Origin: an uncultured Aquimarina sp.
Lineage (GTDB): Bacteria; Bacteroidota; Bacteroidia; Flavobacteriales; Flavobacteriaceae
NCBI GenBank assembly: GCA_947501475.1
Contig: CANMWA010000011.1
Span: forward strand, 1 to 64,000
Direction of reading: 5' to 3'
Length of the DNA stretch: 64,000 nucleotides
The translations under genes were made by a program, and so were the position numbers. This document shows positions 27,807 to 36,321 of this stretch, in pieces. Every line of letters starts with the position of its first letter. Positions within the stretch are counted from its first letter, which is position 1. A model generated the notes under the pieces. The model was not told where the DNA came from, searched no databases, and was given only the letters and a program-made list of their open reading frames with translations.

Positions 27807-29444
27807 ATGGCAAAAGACATAAAATTTGACATTGAAGCACGCGATGGTATAAAACGCGGTGTAGATGCGTTAGCCAATGCAGTAAAAGTAACCTTAGGAC
27901 CAAAAGGTCGTAATGTGATTATTAGTAAATCTTTTGGTGCACCTACTGTGACCAAAGATGGGGTTTCTGTAGCTAAAGAAGTAGAATTAGAAGATGCTCT
28001 TGAAAATATGGGAGCACAAATGGTAAAAGAAGTTGCTTCAAAAACCAATGATCTTGCAGGTGATGGTACTACTACAGCTACTGTACTTGCACAAGCAATT
28101 GTAAAAGAAGGTCTTAAAAACGTAGCAGCAGGCGCTAATCCTATGGATCTTAAACGCGGTATCGACAAAGCCGTTACTGCAATTACAGAAGATCTTGCAA
28201 AGCAAACCAAAGAAGTAGGAGACTCTTCAGATAAAATCAAACAAGTAGCTGCTATTTCTGCAAATAATGATGGGACTATTGGTGATCTAATTTCTCAGGC
28301 TTTTGAAAAAGTAGGTAAAGAAGGCGTGATTACTGTTGAAGAAGCAAAAGGGACAGATACTACAGTAGATATTGTTGAAGGTATGCAGTTTGATAGAGGG
28401 TATCTTTCTCCATATTTTGTTACGAATAGCGAAAAAATGACAGCCGATCTTGAAACGCCATATATCTTATTATATGACAAAAAGATCTCTGCCATGAAAG
28501 ATCTTCTTCCTGTTCTTGAACCTGTTGCTCAAACTGGAAAACCGCTTTTAATAATTGCAGAAGATGTCGATGGTGAAGCACTTGCAACTCTAGTAGTAAA
28601 CAAACTACGTGGAGCTCTAAAAATTGCTGCTGTTAAAGCTCCTGGTTTTGGAGATAGACGCAAAGCAATGCTAGAAGATATTGCCATCCTAACAGGTGGT
28701 ACTGTAATCTCTGAAGAAAGAGGATTTACATTAGAAAATACTACTATTGAACACTTAGGTACTGCAGAAAAAGTAGCTATTGACAAGGATAATACTACAG
28801 TAGTAAATGGTGCTGGAGGCCAAGATTTAATCAAAAATAGAGTAAATCAAATCAAAGCTCAGATCGAAACTACTACTTCAGACTACGATAAAGAAAAACT
28901 ACAGGAGCGTTTAGCAAAACTTGCCGGCGGTGTTGCCGTATTATATGTTGGTGCAGCTTCTGAAGTAGAAATGAAAGAAAAGAAAGATCGTGTAGATGAT
29001 GCATTACATGCAACTCGCGCAGCGGTTGAAGAAGGTATCGTTGCCGGTGGTGGTGTAGCACTAGTTAGAGCTAAATCAGTACTTGATAAAGTAAAAACCG
29101 AAAATGCAGACGAAGCTACTGGTGTGCAAATTGTAAATCGTGCTATCGAGTCTCCTCTAAGAACTATAGTTGAAAATGCAGGAGGCGAAGGATCTGTTGT
29201 AATTGCTAAAGTACTTGAAGGAAAAGGCAATTTTGGATACGATGCAAAATCAGAAGAATATGTAGATATGCTTAAAGCTGGGATTATAGACCCTAAAAAA
29301 GTAACACGTATCGCTCTAGAAAATGCTGCATCTGTATCAGGAATGATCTTGACTACAGAATGTTCTTTGACTGACATCAAAGAGGATGCTCCTGCTGGAG
29401 GTGGAATGCCACCAATGGGCGGAGGTATGCCAGGAATGATGTAA
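27807..29444 (+). CDS. groL: Chaperonin GroEL
   Basis: 60-kDa chaperonin that folds proteins inside a double ring. Conserved segments are intact: VTLGPKGRNVI and the nucleotide loop NDLAGDGTTTATVLAQAI, ANNDGTIGDLI, PGFGDRRKAMLEDIA, and VEEGIVAGGGVAL. The C-terminal Gly-Gly-Met tail (GGGMPPMGGGMPGMM) is typical. Length 545 aa is normal. It forms an operon with groES and is followed by a strong terminator. Confidence 0.97.
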   Translation: MAKDIKFDIEARDGIKRGVDALANAVKVTLGPKGRNVIISKSFGAPTVTKDGVSVAKEVELEDALENMGAQMVKEVASKTNDLAGDGTTTATVLAQAIVKEGLKNVAAGANPMDLKRGIDKAVTAITEDLAKQTKEVGDSSDKIKQVAAISANNDGTIGDLISQAFEKVGKEGVITVEEAKGTDTTVDIVEGMQFDRGYLSPYFVTNSEKMTADLETPYILLYDKKISAMKDLLPVLEPVAQTGKPLLIIAEDVDGEALATLVVNKLRGALKIAAVKAPGFGDRRKAMLEDIAILTGGTVISEERGFTLENTTIEHLGTAEKVAIDKDNTTVVNGAGGQDLIKNRVNQIKAQIETTTSDYDKEKLQERLAKLAGGVAVLYVGAASEVEMKEKKDRVDDALHATRAAVEEGIVAGGGVALVRAKSVLDKVKTENADEATGVQIVNRAIESPLRTIVENAGGEGSVVIAKVLEGKGNFGYDAKSEEYVDMLKAGIIDPKKVTRIALENAASVSGMILTTECSLTDIKEDAPAGGGMPPMGGGMPGMM

Positions 29445-29506
29445 TGGCGAATCGCCATAGATAAAAATTTAGCAAGTCTGCAAGATAATAACTTGTTAAA
29501 AATATA

Positions 29507-29538
29507 AAAACCCATCTTGATAAATCAAGATGGGTTTT
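29507..29538 (+). terminator. Terminator after groEL
   Basis: Perfect 14-bp stem AAAACCCATCTTGA / TCAAGATGGGTTTT with a 4-nt loop, 62 bp past the groEL stop and followed by a T-rich run. Confidence 0.92.
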
Positions 29539-29554
29539 GCTTTTAAGTTTATAG

Positions 29555-29574
29555 TTGAGATTTATAAATCTCAA
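29555..29574. promoter_or_regulatory. Perfect 20-bp palindrome upstream of the small peptide gene
   Basis: TTGAGATTTATAAATCTCAA is its own reverse complement over all 20 bp. It ends 10 bp before a weak -33/-7 pair (TTG 29585-29587, 21 nt, TAATTTTA 29609-29616) and 69 bp before the peptide start codon. The position suits a regulator-binding site; the dyad could also be a minor hairpin of the groEL 3' region. Confidence 0.4.
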
Positions 29575-29643
29575 GAATCTTTTGTTGTAAATCAACCGTT
29601 ATTTAAACTAATTTTAAACATATAATTATTAAAATTCAAAATC

Positions 29644-29781
29644 ATGAAAAAGAGTATTTTAGATTTAGAAGGAGTAAAAATAATTGAAAAAAAAGCGCAA
29701 AGCCTTGTAAACGGTGGCGCTGGATGTATTTGCGGAATTACAGACATGCCATTTTTTCAAGATAGCTGTAGCTGTGATTAA
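29644..29781 (+). CDS. Double-glycine leader peptide with four-cysteine core (RiPP/bacteriocin-like precursor)
   Basis: A 45-residue gene with its own terminator. The N-terminal part (MKKSILDLEGVKIIEKKAQS) reads like the leader of Bacteroidota double-glycine peptides and ends in LVNGG at residues 21-25, the classic cleavage site of C39-peptidase ABC exporters. The predicted mature 20 residues hold two Cys-x-Cys pairs (C28/C30 and C42/C44). This build matches peptide precursors of the ribosomally made, exported type. No modifying enzyme or peptide exporter gene lies within the window, so if functional it depends on genes elsewhere. Coding is inferred from the leader pattern, codon use and terminator. 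Confidence 0.7.
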   Translation: MKKSILDLEGVKIIEKKAQSLVNGGAGCICGITDMPFFQDSCSCD

Positions 29782-29836
29782 AAAACTACGTCCATTAAAA
29801 CTTTATAACAAAAAAAGCTTTAGTGGACGTAGTTTT
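29782..29836 (+). terminator. Terminator after the small peptide gene
   Basis: AAAACTACGTCCATTAAA pairs with TTTAGTGGACGTAGTTTT over 18 bp with one mismatch, beginning at the peptide stop codon. It also separates the peptide gene from the convergent regulator. Confidence 0.85.
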
Positions 29837-29855
29837 ACTTAATTAAACATCTATG

Positions 29856-31337
29856 TTATGAATACTTCTTCACGATATCTTCTACCAAAGTCGATGTCCT
29901 TTTATATTTCTCTTTAGCGAGTAATCGTTTTGGCGGTGCCATTCTTACCTCACAATCAGTTAACGAGCATGACTCACAAGTTACCCCTACTTTTACTTTT
30001 GGAATTTTATTATCGTTAACAAAACTGATTTTTTTCTCGAGAGCTGAAGAAATTAAAAAACCAATCCCAATACTGCGGTAATAATCTTTTCTAAATGGAT
30101 CTTTAGTCGCCGAAGTAAATACTAAATACTGCTGATCTGTATCAGTATAATCAGAGATCTGAATATTAAATGCGTAATCCAAATCCTCATTCGCTGTTCG
30201 TTGTAATGTTTTTATTGCCATCCATCGCCTACAATAATGCTCATTAATTTCATTGGCATGAGGCTGTTGTTGATGCGTGATATGTAACTCTTTAACTAAG
30301 TTAAATTTCTCAATCCCCAATTTATGAGTAAACCTTAAAAAGAACACATTTTGCATTCCAAAATCTTTAGGCAACACATTTGTAAGGCGTTGATAAAAAG
30401 ATTCGGGAGAAGCGTTATACATATTCATAATCTTATGAAAAGCCTTCTCAGAAAAACGCTTCATTGTAAAAAGTTCCTTGAGGTGATTTTTAAGATGATT
30501 TCTTGGTATGATTAAAGCACCAGCAAAATATGAAGCATAAAAATTATGTAAGACCTCTTCAAAATTATCATACCGTATCCAGGTAAACGTATAAGGTCTT
30601 TCGGTAATATTCATAAATTGATATCCCAATTCCTTAGCATAAATAAATGTTTTTTGTGCTTCTCCTACTCTATCAGATAATAATAATGTTTTTGTTGAAG
30701 GAACAAACACAGATCTAAGGTTATCAAGCTCTTCTTCCTCAGGAATACCCTTTGCATTAATGGTATATCCATATTCTTCTTTAAGAATTTCTTCTAACTC
30801 AATCGAAGATATTTTACCATTCAAATCAAGTTGATAAGAATTAGCACATCGTATCACATGGTCTTCGAGGTCTTTAAAATAATTATTATGCGCTTCTTGA
30901 TACGATCGTAAAGAGGCTAAATAAAATCCTTCGCGACTCATATTGTAATGCTGAGCAATCTCTATAATAGTACTTATAAATGCATTTACCTTTGAAGGAG
31001 CATTAGCAATAATATCTATCAAATCACTTTGCTGTATCCCGAATAATTCTAACGGAATTTCATCGAGTATCCCAGATTGTAAAATTTCACCTATTGGAGC
31101 TAAATTTTTATCCAGTTTTAGCGAGACCAAACTATCATAAGGCACATCCAATGTCTCTGCAAGCTTGATAATTTTATCCGTTTTAGGGTACTTTTTACCT
31201 TTTTCTATTTCATTTAAATACGACTTTGATAGTCCACTTAACTTTGATAGCCCAAAGAGAGACAACTCCCTTTCTGTTCGTATCTGTTTGATTTTCAATC
31301 CAAAAATCAATCTAATATATTCTTCTGCTATTGCCAT
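29856..31337 (-). CDS. XRE-family regulator of the RamB/ScfR type
   Basis: A 493-aa transcription factor. The N-terminal HTH_3 (residues about 10-65) contains LSLFGLSKLSGLSKSYLNEI and EKGKKYPKTDKIIKLAETLD. The middle resembles the IrrE/ImmA-like region seen in this family, and the C-terminus has the DUF2083-type cysteine cluster (VTCESCSLTDCEVRMAPPK). Relatives such as RamB in actinobacteria and short-chain fatty acyl regulators control acetate and glyoxylate-cycle genes. Here it is divergent from malate synthase, with a palindrome between them, which fits the same job. Direction of control (repression or activation) cannot be read from the sequence. Confidence 0.88.
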   Translation of the reverse strand: MAIAEEYIRLIFGLKIKQIRTERELSLFGLSKLSGLSKSYLNEIEKGKKYPKTDKIIKLAETLDVPYDSLVSLKLDKNLAPIGEILQSGILDEIPLELFGIQQSDLIDIIANAPSKVNAFISTIIEIAQHYNMSREGFYLASLRSYQEAHNNYFKDLEDHVIRCANSYQLDLNGKISSIELEEILKEEYGYTINAKGIPEEEELDNLRSVFVPSTKTLLLSDRVGEAQKTFIYAKELGYQFMNITERPYTFTWIRYDNFEEVLHNFYASYFAGALIIPRNHLKNHLKELFTMKRFSEKAFHKIMNMYNASPESFYQRLTNVLPKDFGMQNVFFLRFTHKLGIEKFNLVKELHITHQQQPHANEINEHYCRRWMAIKTLQRTANEDLDYAFNIQISDYTDTDQQYLVFTSATKDPFRKDYYRSIGIGFLISSALEKKISFVNDNKIPKVKVGVTCESCSLTDCEVRMAPPKRLLAKEKYKRTSTLVEDIVKKYS

Positions 31338-31393
31338 AAGATCAAAAGTAATACTTTTTGCGTAATTCCAGAAAAAAGAAAAAAATCATTTTT

Positions 31394-31407
31394 AGCGAAC
31401 GTTCGCT
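31394..31407. promoter_or_regulatory. Perfect palindrome between regulator and malate synthase, candidate operator
   Basis: AGCGAACGTTCGCT is a perfect 14-bp palindrome, notably GC-rich in AT-rich surroundings. Its right end abuts the putative -33 TTG (31407-31409) of the malate synthase promoter. It is the best candidate binding site for the divergent XRE regulator. Confidence 0.65.
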
Positions 31408-31437
31408 TGTTTTATTAAAAACTTTTTTTTAATATTG
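31407..31437 (+). promoter_or_regulatory. Predicted malate synthase promoter
   Basis: TTG (31407-31409), 20 nt, TAATATTG (31430-31437; one mismatch to TAnnTTTG). It would start transcription about 15 bp before the ATG at 31459, and the -33 element is covered by the palindrome. Confidence 0.5.
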
Positions 31438-31458
31438 TTCACTCAAAACGATATAGTT

Positions 31459-33057
31459 ATGGAAATACAGACAAATATTAGTCAGAAAATTAGCTTCACT
31501 AAAGAAGTTAAAAACTACCATCCAGAAATTTTAACCGATGGTGCACTGACCTTTTTAGAGGCATTACAAGATCGTTTTAACAAAAGACGATTGGTACTTT
31601 TAAAAAATCGCGAGTGTCAGCAACAATTGTTTGATCTGGGAACGTATCCATCTTTTCCAGAAAACACCAAAGAAATTCGCAATAGTGAGTGGTCTGCTGC
31701 GCCTATTCCTGCAGACCTACAAGATCGTAGAGTTGAGATTACAGGCCCTGTAGACAGAAAAATGGTCATTAACGCCTTAAATTCTGGTGCCAAAACCTTT
31801 ATGGCCGATTTTGAAGATAGTAATGCTCCTCTTTGGGAAAACTGTTTACAAGGACAAAAAAACCTTAAGGATGCCGTCAACAAAACTATTTCGTTTTATA
31901 ATCCAAAAAAAGACAAAAACTATCAATTAAAAGAAAGAACCGCTACACTAATTGTACGACCAAGAGGGTTACACCTTAATGAAAAACATCTCTTGATTAA
32001 AGAACAAGAAATGAGTGCTTCTTTATTTGATTTTGCATTGTACTTATTTCATAATAATGAACAATTAAAAGAAAATGGAACTGGGGCGTATTATTATCTC
32101 CCAAAACTAGAGCACTTTACTGAAGCCATCTGGTGGAATGATGTAATTGATTATTCTGAAGAATATCTAGGGATAGAACCAGGAAGTGTAAAAGTAACTG
32201 TTTTGGTAGAAACCATTACTGCAAGTTTTCAATTAGACGAAATCATTTATGCTTTGAAAGATCATATCGTTGGATTGAATTGTGGACGGTGGGATTACAT
32301 TTTTAGTTATATCAAAAAATTAAGAAATCACTCTGGTTTTGTAGTACCAGATCGTGCTCAGGTGACTATGACAAGTCCATTTATGGATGCCTATAGTAAG
32401 TTAGTAATCCAGAGATGTCACAAAAGAAATATTCTTGCTATTGGTGGTATGGCAGCGCAAATTCCTATCAAAGATGATGAAGAACGTAATGCTGTAGCTT
32501 ATGCAAAAGTTAAGGCTGATAAAGAACGAGAAGCAAAAAATGGTCATGATGGTACATGGGTAGCGCATCCTGGATTGGTAAAACTAGCAATGCAAGTTTT
32601 TGACACACATATGCCGAGTCCTAATCAAATGGATGTTAAACGTAATGATATCAACATCACCGAAGAGGATTTATTAGCCATTCCTGAAGGTACAATTACC
32701 CAAAAAGGAATCCAGGAAAGCATCAATGTAGGGATACATTACATCGCTAATTGGTTAAGCGGAAACGGAGCTGTAGCATTATATAACTTAATGGAAGATG
32801 CAGCTACTGCAGAAATTAGTCGAACCCAATTATGGCAATGGTTAAAAAATGAAGTAACGCTTGAAGATGGTAGAACTCTTGATCAAACACTCTTTAATAC
32901 CCTATTCGAAAACGAATTAAGCATTATAAAAGAGCAAGTAGGAAATCAATTATATGAGACAGAAAATTATCAAAATGCAGTTTCAATTTTTAAAAAATTA
33001 GTGATTTCTGAAGAATTTGAAGAATTCTTAACCACTAGTGCTTATCAATATTTATAA
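31459..33057 (+). CDS. aceB: Malate synthase A
   Basis: Condenses glyoxylate with acetyl-CoA to malate in the glyoxylate shunt. Landmarks: MADFEDSNAPLWENCLQGQ, LIVRPRGLHLNEKH, VGLNCGRWDYIFSYIKKL, AIGGMAAQIPIK, and WVAHPGLVKLAM. Length from ATG 31459 is 532 aa, which matches malate synthase A; a TTG at 31435 would add eight residues but overlaps the promoter. In many bacteria aceB is followed by isocitrate lyase (aceA). Here only a short relic of aceA appears to remain downstream, so this enzyme may lack its local partner. Confidence 0.95.
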   Translation: MEIQTNISQKISFTKEVKNYHPEILTDGALTFLEALQDRFNKRRLVLLKNRECQQQLFDLGTYPSFPENTKEIRNSEWSAAPIPADLQDRRVEITGPVDRKMVINALNSGAKTFMADFEDSNAPLWENCLQGQKNLKDAVNKTISFYNPKKDKNYQLKERTATLIVRPRGLHLNEKHLLIKEQEMSASLFDFALYLFHNNEQLKENGTGAYYYLPKLEHFTEAIWWNDVIDYSEEYLGIEPGSVKVTVLVETITASFQLDEIIYALKDHIVGLNCGRWDYIFSYIKKLRNHSGFVVPDRAQVTMTSPFMDAYSKLVIQRCHKRNILAIGGMAAQIPIKDDEERNAVAYAKVKADKEREAKNGHDGTWVAHPGLVKLAMQVFDTHMPSPNQMDVKRNDINITEEDLLAIPEGTITQKGIQESINVGIHYIANWLSGNGAVALYNLMEDAATAEISRTQLWQWLKNEVTLEDGRTLDQTLFNTLFENELSIIKEQVGNQLYETENYQNAVSIFKKLVISEEFEEFLTTSAYQYL

Positions 33058-33065
33058 AAAATAAG

Positions 33066-33200
33066 AAAAACTCAAGACTATAAATATCGAACGAAGAATA
33101 GAAGAATTGGTTATCAATTGAATCACGTACATTGATAGTAGTCACTGGTAGATCATCTACTACAGCTACTGAAGATAGTGCAAAAGTTGAGCAGTTCTAA
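33066..33200 (+). pseudogene. Probable isocitrate lyase (aceA) relic, internally deleted
   Basis: About 135 bp directly after aceB. The right half, in one frame, ends in VVTGRSSTTATEDSAKVEQF and a TAA stop at 33198-33200; this resembles the C-terminus of isocitrate lyases, which end in a Ser/Thr-rich stretch and then -EEQF or -ESQF. The left half, allowing one frameshift, reads KTQDYKYRT then RIEELV, similar to the N-terminal KT...IEEL of the enzyme. The roughly 400-residue middle is missing. The operon terminator follows at 33240. The C-terminal match is the stronger evidence; the N-terminal one is tentative. Confidence 0.6.
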
Positions 33201-33239
33201 AAAAACGCATAATTTTTTCCGATTTTTATAATTGTGCTC

Positions 33240-33271
33240 AAAACGGCATTCACTTATGTGAGTGTCGTTTT
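33240..33271 (+). terminator. Terminator of the aceB operon
   Basis: AAAACGGCATTCAC-ttat-GTGAGTGTCGTTTT forms a 14-bp stem with two G-T wobble pairs and a trailing T run. It lies 40 bp past the end of the aceA relic rather than directly after aceB, as expected if aceA was once the last gene. Confidence 0.85.
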
Positions 33272-33430
33272 TTCTTATATAATATTCAAATTTGGATTTT
33301 TTAGAAAAAAGAGAGCCCTGAACAAAAAAATGGAACATATATTATACCCCTTTAAATCAATATTTAGTTCCTTTACAGCGTATAAAAGGTTATTAAAAAC
33401 TTTACTTAGACAACTAATTTAATTACTTAT

Positions 33431-34729
33431 ATGAAGGTTACTCAAGACATTTCTAACTCAACTATATGGAAACCAACCATTCTAATTGCCTTCAGGTTTT
33501 TTTTCGTTTATTTATTTCTAAATATCTTTCCTTTTCCTCTATATTATATTGGAAATATCTTTGGCATAGATGATTTGTTTTCTTTTTACATAGATTGGCT
33601 TCAAGAACTTACAATTTGGACAGGAAAAAACATCCTTCAAATTAATCATGAAATATCTACGAATTATAGTGGTAGTGGAGATAGAACAATTGACTATGTT
33701 TTTCAATTTGTAATAATAATTTTAGCCCTAATTAGCAGTAGCGTCTGGAGTATCCTAGATTCAAAAAGAAAGAATTATGACACCCTATTTTTATATTTTA
33801 CAACATTTGTTAGATATTATGCAGTTGCAACCATGTTTGGTTATGGTTTTTACAAAATAATACCGCTACAATTTTCAGAATTAAAAAATATTGATTTAAT
33901 AAAAACCTTTGGGGATCAATCTCCAATGGGATTGATGTGGAATTTTATGGAATATAGTGACACCTATACACGGTTTTCGGGTTATGCCGAAGTAATTGCA
34001 GGAGTACTATTATTATATAGAAAAACTGTAATGTTTGGAGCGATCATAATGACAGCAGTGATGTTTAACGTTTTTATGATGAATATGAGTTATGACATAC
34101 CTGTTAAATTATATAGTGCGCTACTGACGGTAATAGGAATTTTCTTATTAGCTCCTGATTTGAAAAGAATTTTAAATTTTTTAATTGTAAACAAAAATGT
34201 TGCTTCAAAAGTATTTCAGCCTTATTTCACAAAAGAAAAACTAAAAAAAATTACAATAATTTTAAAAGTTTTGATAATTGGATATCTATTTTACTCCAAC
34301 ATAAATGATGCTATCGATGGTCAGAAACAATGGGGAAAGAAAGCCCCAAAATCGGCATTATATGGTATTTATGAAGTTACTGAATTTATAAAAAACAATG
34401 ATACACTTCCTCCTTTGGCTACAGATACACTGCGTTGGAAGCGTTTGATAATAGACAAAAGGTATACTAATATCCAGACCATGAACGAAGGTTTTATAAA
34501 GTTAAAAGAAAAAACAGACACTATCTTAAAAACAGTTCAACTCACCTTGTACGCAGATAGTACAGATGTTCAAAGTTTGTCCTACAAACTAAAAGATAGT
34601 ATATACATATTTGAAGGTATCTATAACTGTGATACGCTTACCATAAAAGCAAAAAAGAAAGAAAGAGAAGAGTTTTTACTCATCAATAGAGGGTTTCATT
34701 GGATTAATGAAAAACCATTTAACAGATAG
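33431..34729 (+). CDS. DoxX-like integral membrane protein
   Basis: A 432-aa membrane protein. About seven to eight hydrophobic segments occupy residues 15-270 (IAFRFFFVYLFLNIFPF; VIIILALISSSVWSIL; YAVATMFGYGFYKIIPLQF; AEVIAGVLLLYRKTVMFGAI). The segment with a conserved Phe/Tyr-rich start, then a polar loop (FGDQSPMGLMWNFMEYS) and AGVLL, resembles the DoxX family. Residues 290-432 form a soluble domain with alternating strands (LKTVQLTLYADSTDVQSL). Function is unknown. It is convergent with the VanX-like gene, with one base between their stop codons. Confidence 0.75.
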   Translation: MKVTQDISNSTIWKPTILIAFRFFFVYLFLNIFPFPLYYIGNIFGIDDLFSFYIDWLQELTIWTGKNILQINHEISTNYSGSGDRTIDYVFQFVIIILALISSSVWSILDSKRKNYDTLFLYFTTFVRYYAVATMFGYGFYKIIPLQFSELKNIDLIKTFGDQSPMGLMWNFMEYSDTYTRFSGYAEVIAGVLLLYRKTVMFGAIIMTAVMFNVFMMNMSYDIPVKLYSALLTVIGIFLLAPDLKRILNFLIVNKNVASKVFQPYFTKEKLKKITIILKVLIIGYLFYSNINDAIDGQKQWGKKAPKSALYGIYEVTEFIKNNDTLPPLATDTLRWKRLIIDKRYTNIQTMNEGFIKLKEKTDTILKTVQLTLYADSTDVQSLSYKLKDSIYIFEGIYNCDTLTIKAKKKEREEFLLINRGFHWINEKPFNR

Positions 34730-34730
34730 T

Positions 34731-35495
34731 TCAATCACACTCCCATTTAAAATCAGATATTTTATATTTTATGCCTGCCTGATAATTATAATGCCACCAC
34801 TCTGTTCTTATGGTTTTAAAACCATATTTTTCCATAGTACTACGTAACAATTTACGATGCTCTAGTACTGTTTTTGAAAGTTTTGTGTAAGCATGGTGTG
34901 CTTTTTTTCCAAAATGATCAAATTCGGTTCCCATATCCACACCTCCTCCGGCTGATCTCACCAAAGTAATATCTACTGCAGCTCCCTTATTATGAATTGA
35001 CCCACCCTTGGGATCTGCTACATAACCAGGGTTAGGAAAAATTTTCCACATTTTTTTTTGAACACTATGAGGACGGTAACAATCAAAAAACTTGATCCTA
35101 TAGCCTTGCTTCATTAAATCTGCATTTGCTTTAATAAGTGCTTTTGCTACTTCTTCTTTCACATAACACTTGGCGCAAGAATATACTTTTTCTTTAAGAA
35201 AATTATTAGATGTCGCATATCGCATATCTAACACAAACTCGTCTGATAAATCTTGAATATTAACAAAGTCGACATCTATCATAGAGTTTTGACTATCTGT
35301 AGCGTCATAACTTCTACCTTCTATAGAATCTCTTTTCTTAATCAAGCGTTGTTCTATTTTATCTCCTCTTACTTTTAACGCTTTAGATTTTTCTATTAAT
35401 GCTATTGTTTTTGCTCCTGGCACTGCCTTTGTAACATCATTACAAGAAAAGAAAAGTGTGACAAAACACAAAAAAGCTAATTTTTCAACATTCAT
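34731..35495 (-). CDS. D-alanyl-D-alanine dipeptidase, VanX/DdpX type, lipoprotein
   Basis: Zinc peptidase of family M15D that splits D-Ala-D-Ala. Zinc ligands and base are all visible: S-x-H-x3-G-x-A-x-D as SIHNKGAAVD (H168, D175) and EWWH (E232, H235); the family Arg lies in DCYRPHSVQ (R141). The N-terminus is a lipoprotein signal (LAFLCFVTLFFSC, Cys18), so the enzyme is probably anchored on the periplasmic side. That placement suggests a role in recycling cell-wall D-Ala dipeptide rather than vancomycin resistance; no vanH or vanA genes are nearby. Length 254 aa. Confidence 0.92.
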   Translation of the reverse strand: MNVEKLAFLCFVTLFFSCNDVTKAVPGAKTIALIEKSKALKVRGDKIEQRLIKKRDSIEGRSYDATDSQNSMIDVDFVNIQDLSDEFVLDMRYATSNNFLKEKVYSCAKCYVKEEVAKALIKANADLMKQGYRIKFFDCYRPHSVQKKMWKIFPNPGYVADPKGGSIHNKGAAVDITLVRSAGGGVDMGTEFDHFGKKAHHAYTKLSKTVLEHRKLLRSTMEKYGFKTIRTEWWHYNYQAGIKYKISDFKWECD

Positions 35496-35586
35496 ACCTT
35501 TACTTATTTATCCCAAATATAAAGCTCAATTTCTCTCATAAAATGTGTGAATGATATTCTATAAATTAAATATAGTCAATATTTTT

Positions 35587-36141
35587 TTATTGTAATGTTT
35601 CTTTTACACTTCCGCAGGTTAACATTTTACTTCCAAAATATGGATTTCTAATTTCTTTAGAATCCGATAACCAATAACCCCCTTCTCCATCAAAAGCCAT
35701 AGGACAATAGTGCTTATATACTTCACCTGATTTAATTTCGGCCTTAGCTATCAGTTTTTCTATTTCGATAGTTAAGGTGACAAAAAAATCACGTTGTTTC
35801 TTGAGGTTTTTTGTTAGAGAAATAAGTTTTGAAGTCGCTTTTAGCTGTCTAGTAGCATCAGATTCTTGAAATAAAGTTTCTAACTTTTTTGATTCTGACC
35901 TTACCTGTACACTATCTGAGTTTACCATAGCCCCTTTGATATTAAGATATAAGCGATATGCCTGCTGAGTTTTTTTATTAGAAAATTCGACAGAAGATTT
36001 AGAATCTGTTCTATTAAGATCTACTTTTCTGCTTGTCAACTCTTCTTCACTAAATGGTTTTGATTTTTTATCACTAATACACGATGCAATTGTCAATACA
36101 ATTACTGCTATCATTAGACTAGATATTGTTTTCGTTTTCAT
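35587..36141 (-). CDS. DUF3347 domain lipoprotein
   Basis: A 184-aa lipoprotein. I place the start at ATG 36141, where the signal peptide begins (MKTKTISSLMIAVIVLTIASC, Cys21); an upstream in-frame start at 36180 would add 13 residues. Residues about 55-145 form the helical DUF3347 domain, and the end carries its companion motif YCPMAFDGEGGYWLSDSKEI with NPYFGSKMLTCG. This domain is often attached to or beside CusB-type copper adaptors, and the Cys/Met pattern suggests metal binding. No copper transport gene is adjacent here, so a copper role is only a family-based guess. Confidence 0.82.
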   Translation of the reverse strand: MKTKTISSLMIAVIVLTIASCISDKKSKPFSEEELTSRKVDLNRTDSKSSVEFSNKKTQQAYRLYLNIKGAMVNSDSVQVRSESKKLETLFQESDATRQLKATSKLISLTKNLKKQRDFFVTLTIEIEKLIAKAEIKSGEVYKHYCPMAFDGEGGYWLSDSKEIRNPYFGSKMLTCGSVKETLQ

Positions 36142-36321
36142 CAAAAATTTCTTTACTATACAGTTATGATAATTATCCAATAATTACATCAAATGTACTC
36201 TATTTCTAAAACAATTATTTCACCAATACTTCTCAATAGAAAGTTTTTAACAAAACTATACCACAATAAATAGCAGTGTTTTCTAAATATTTTAGATATT
36301 TTTGCCGGAAAAATTGTTGGA

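Noticed and set aside
28529..29515. Minus-strand ORFs of up to 210 codons across groEL
   Set aside because: Antisense shadows caused by groEL codon use; no start context or family features.
33234..33422. 62-codon plus-strand ORF after the aceB operon
   Set aside because: It runs through the terminator hairpin and a very AT-rich stretch and has no recognisable features.
34731..35495. Vancomycin-resistance gene cluster
   Set aside because: Only a VanX-like dipeptidase is present; no vanH, vanA/B or vanR/S partners, and it carries a lipoprotein signal.
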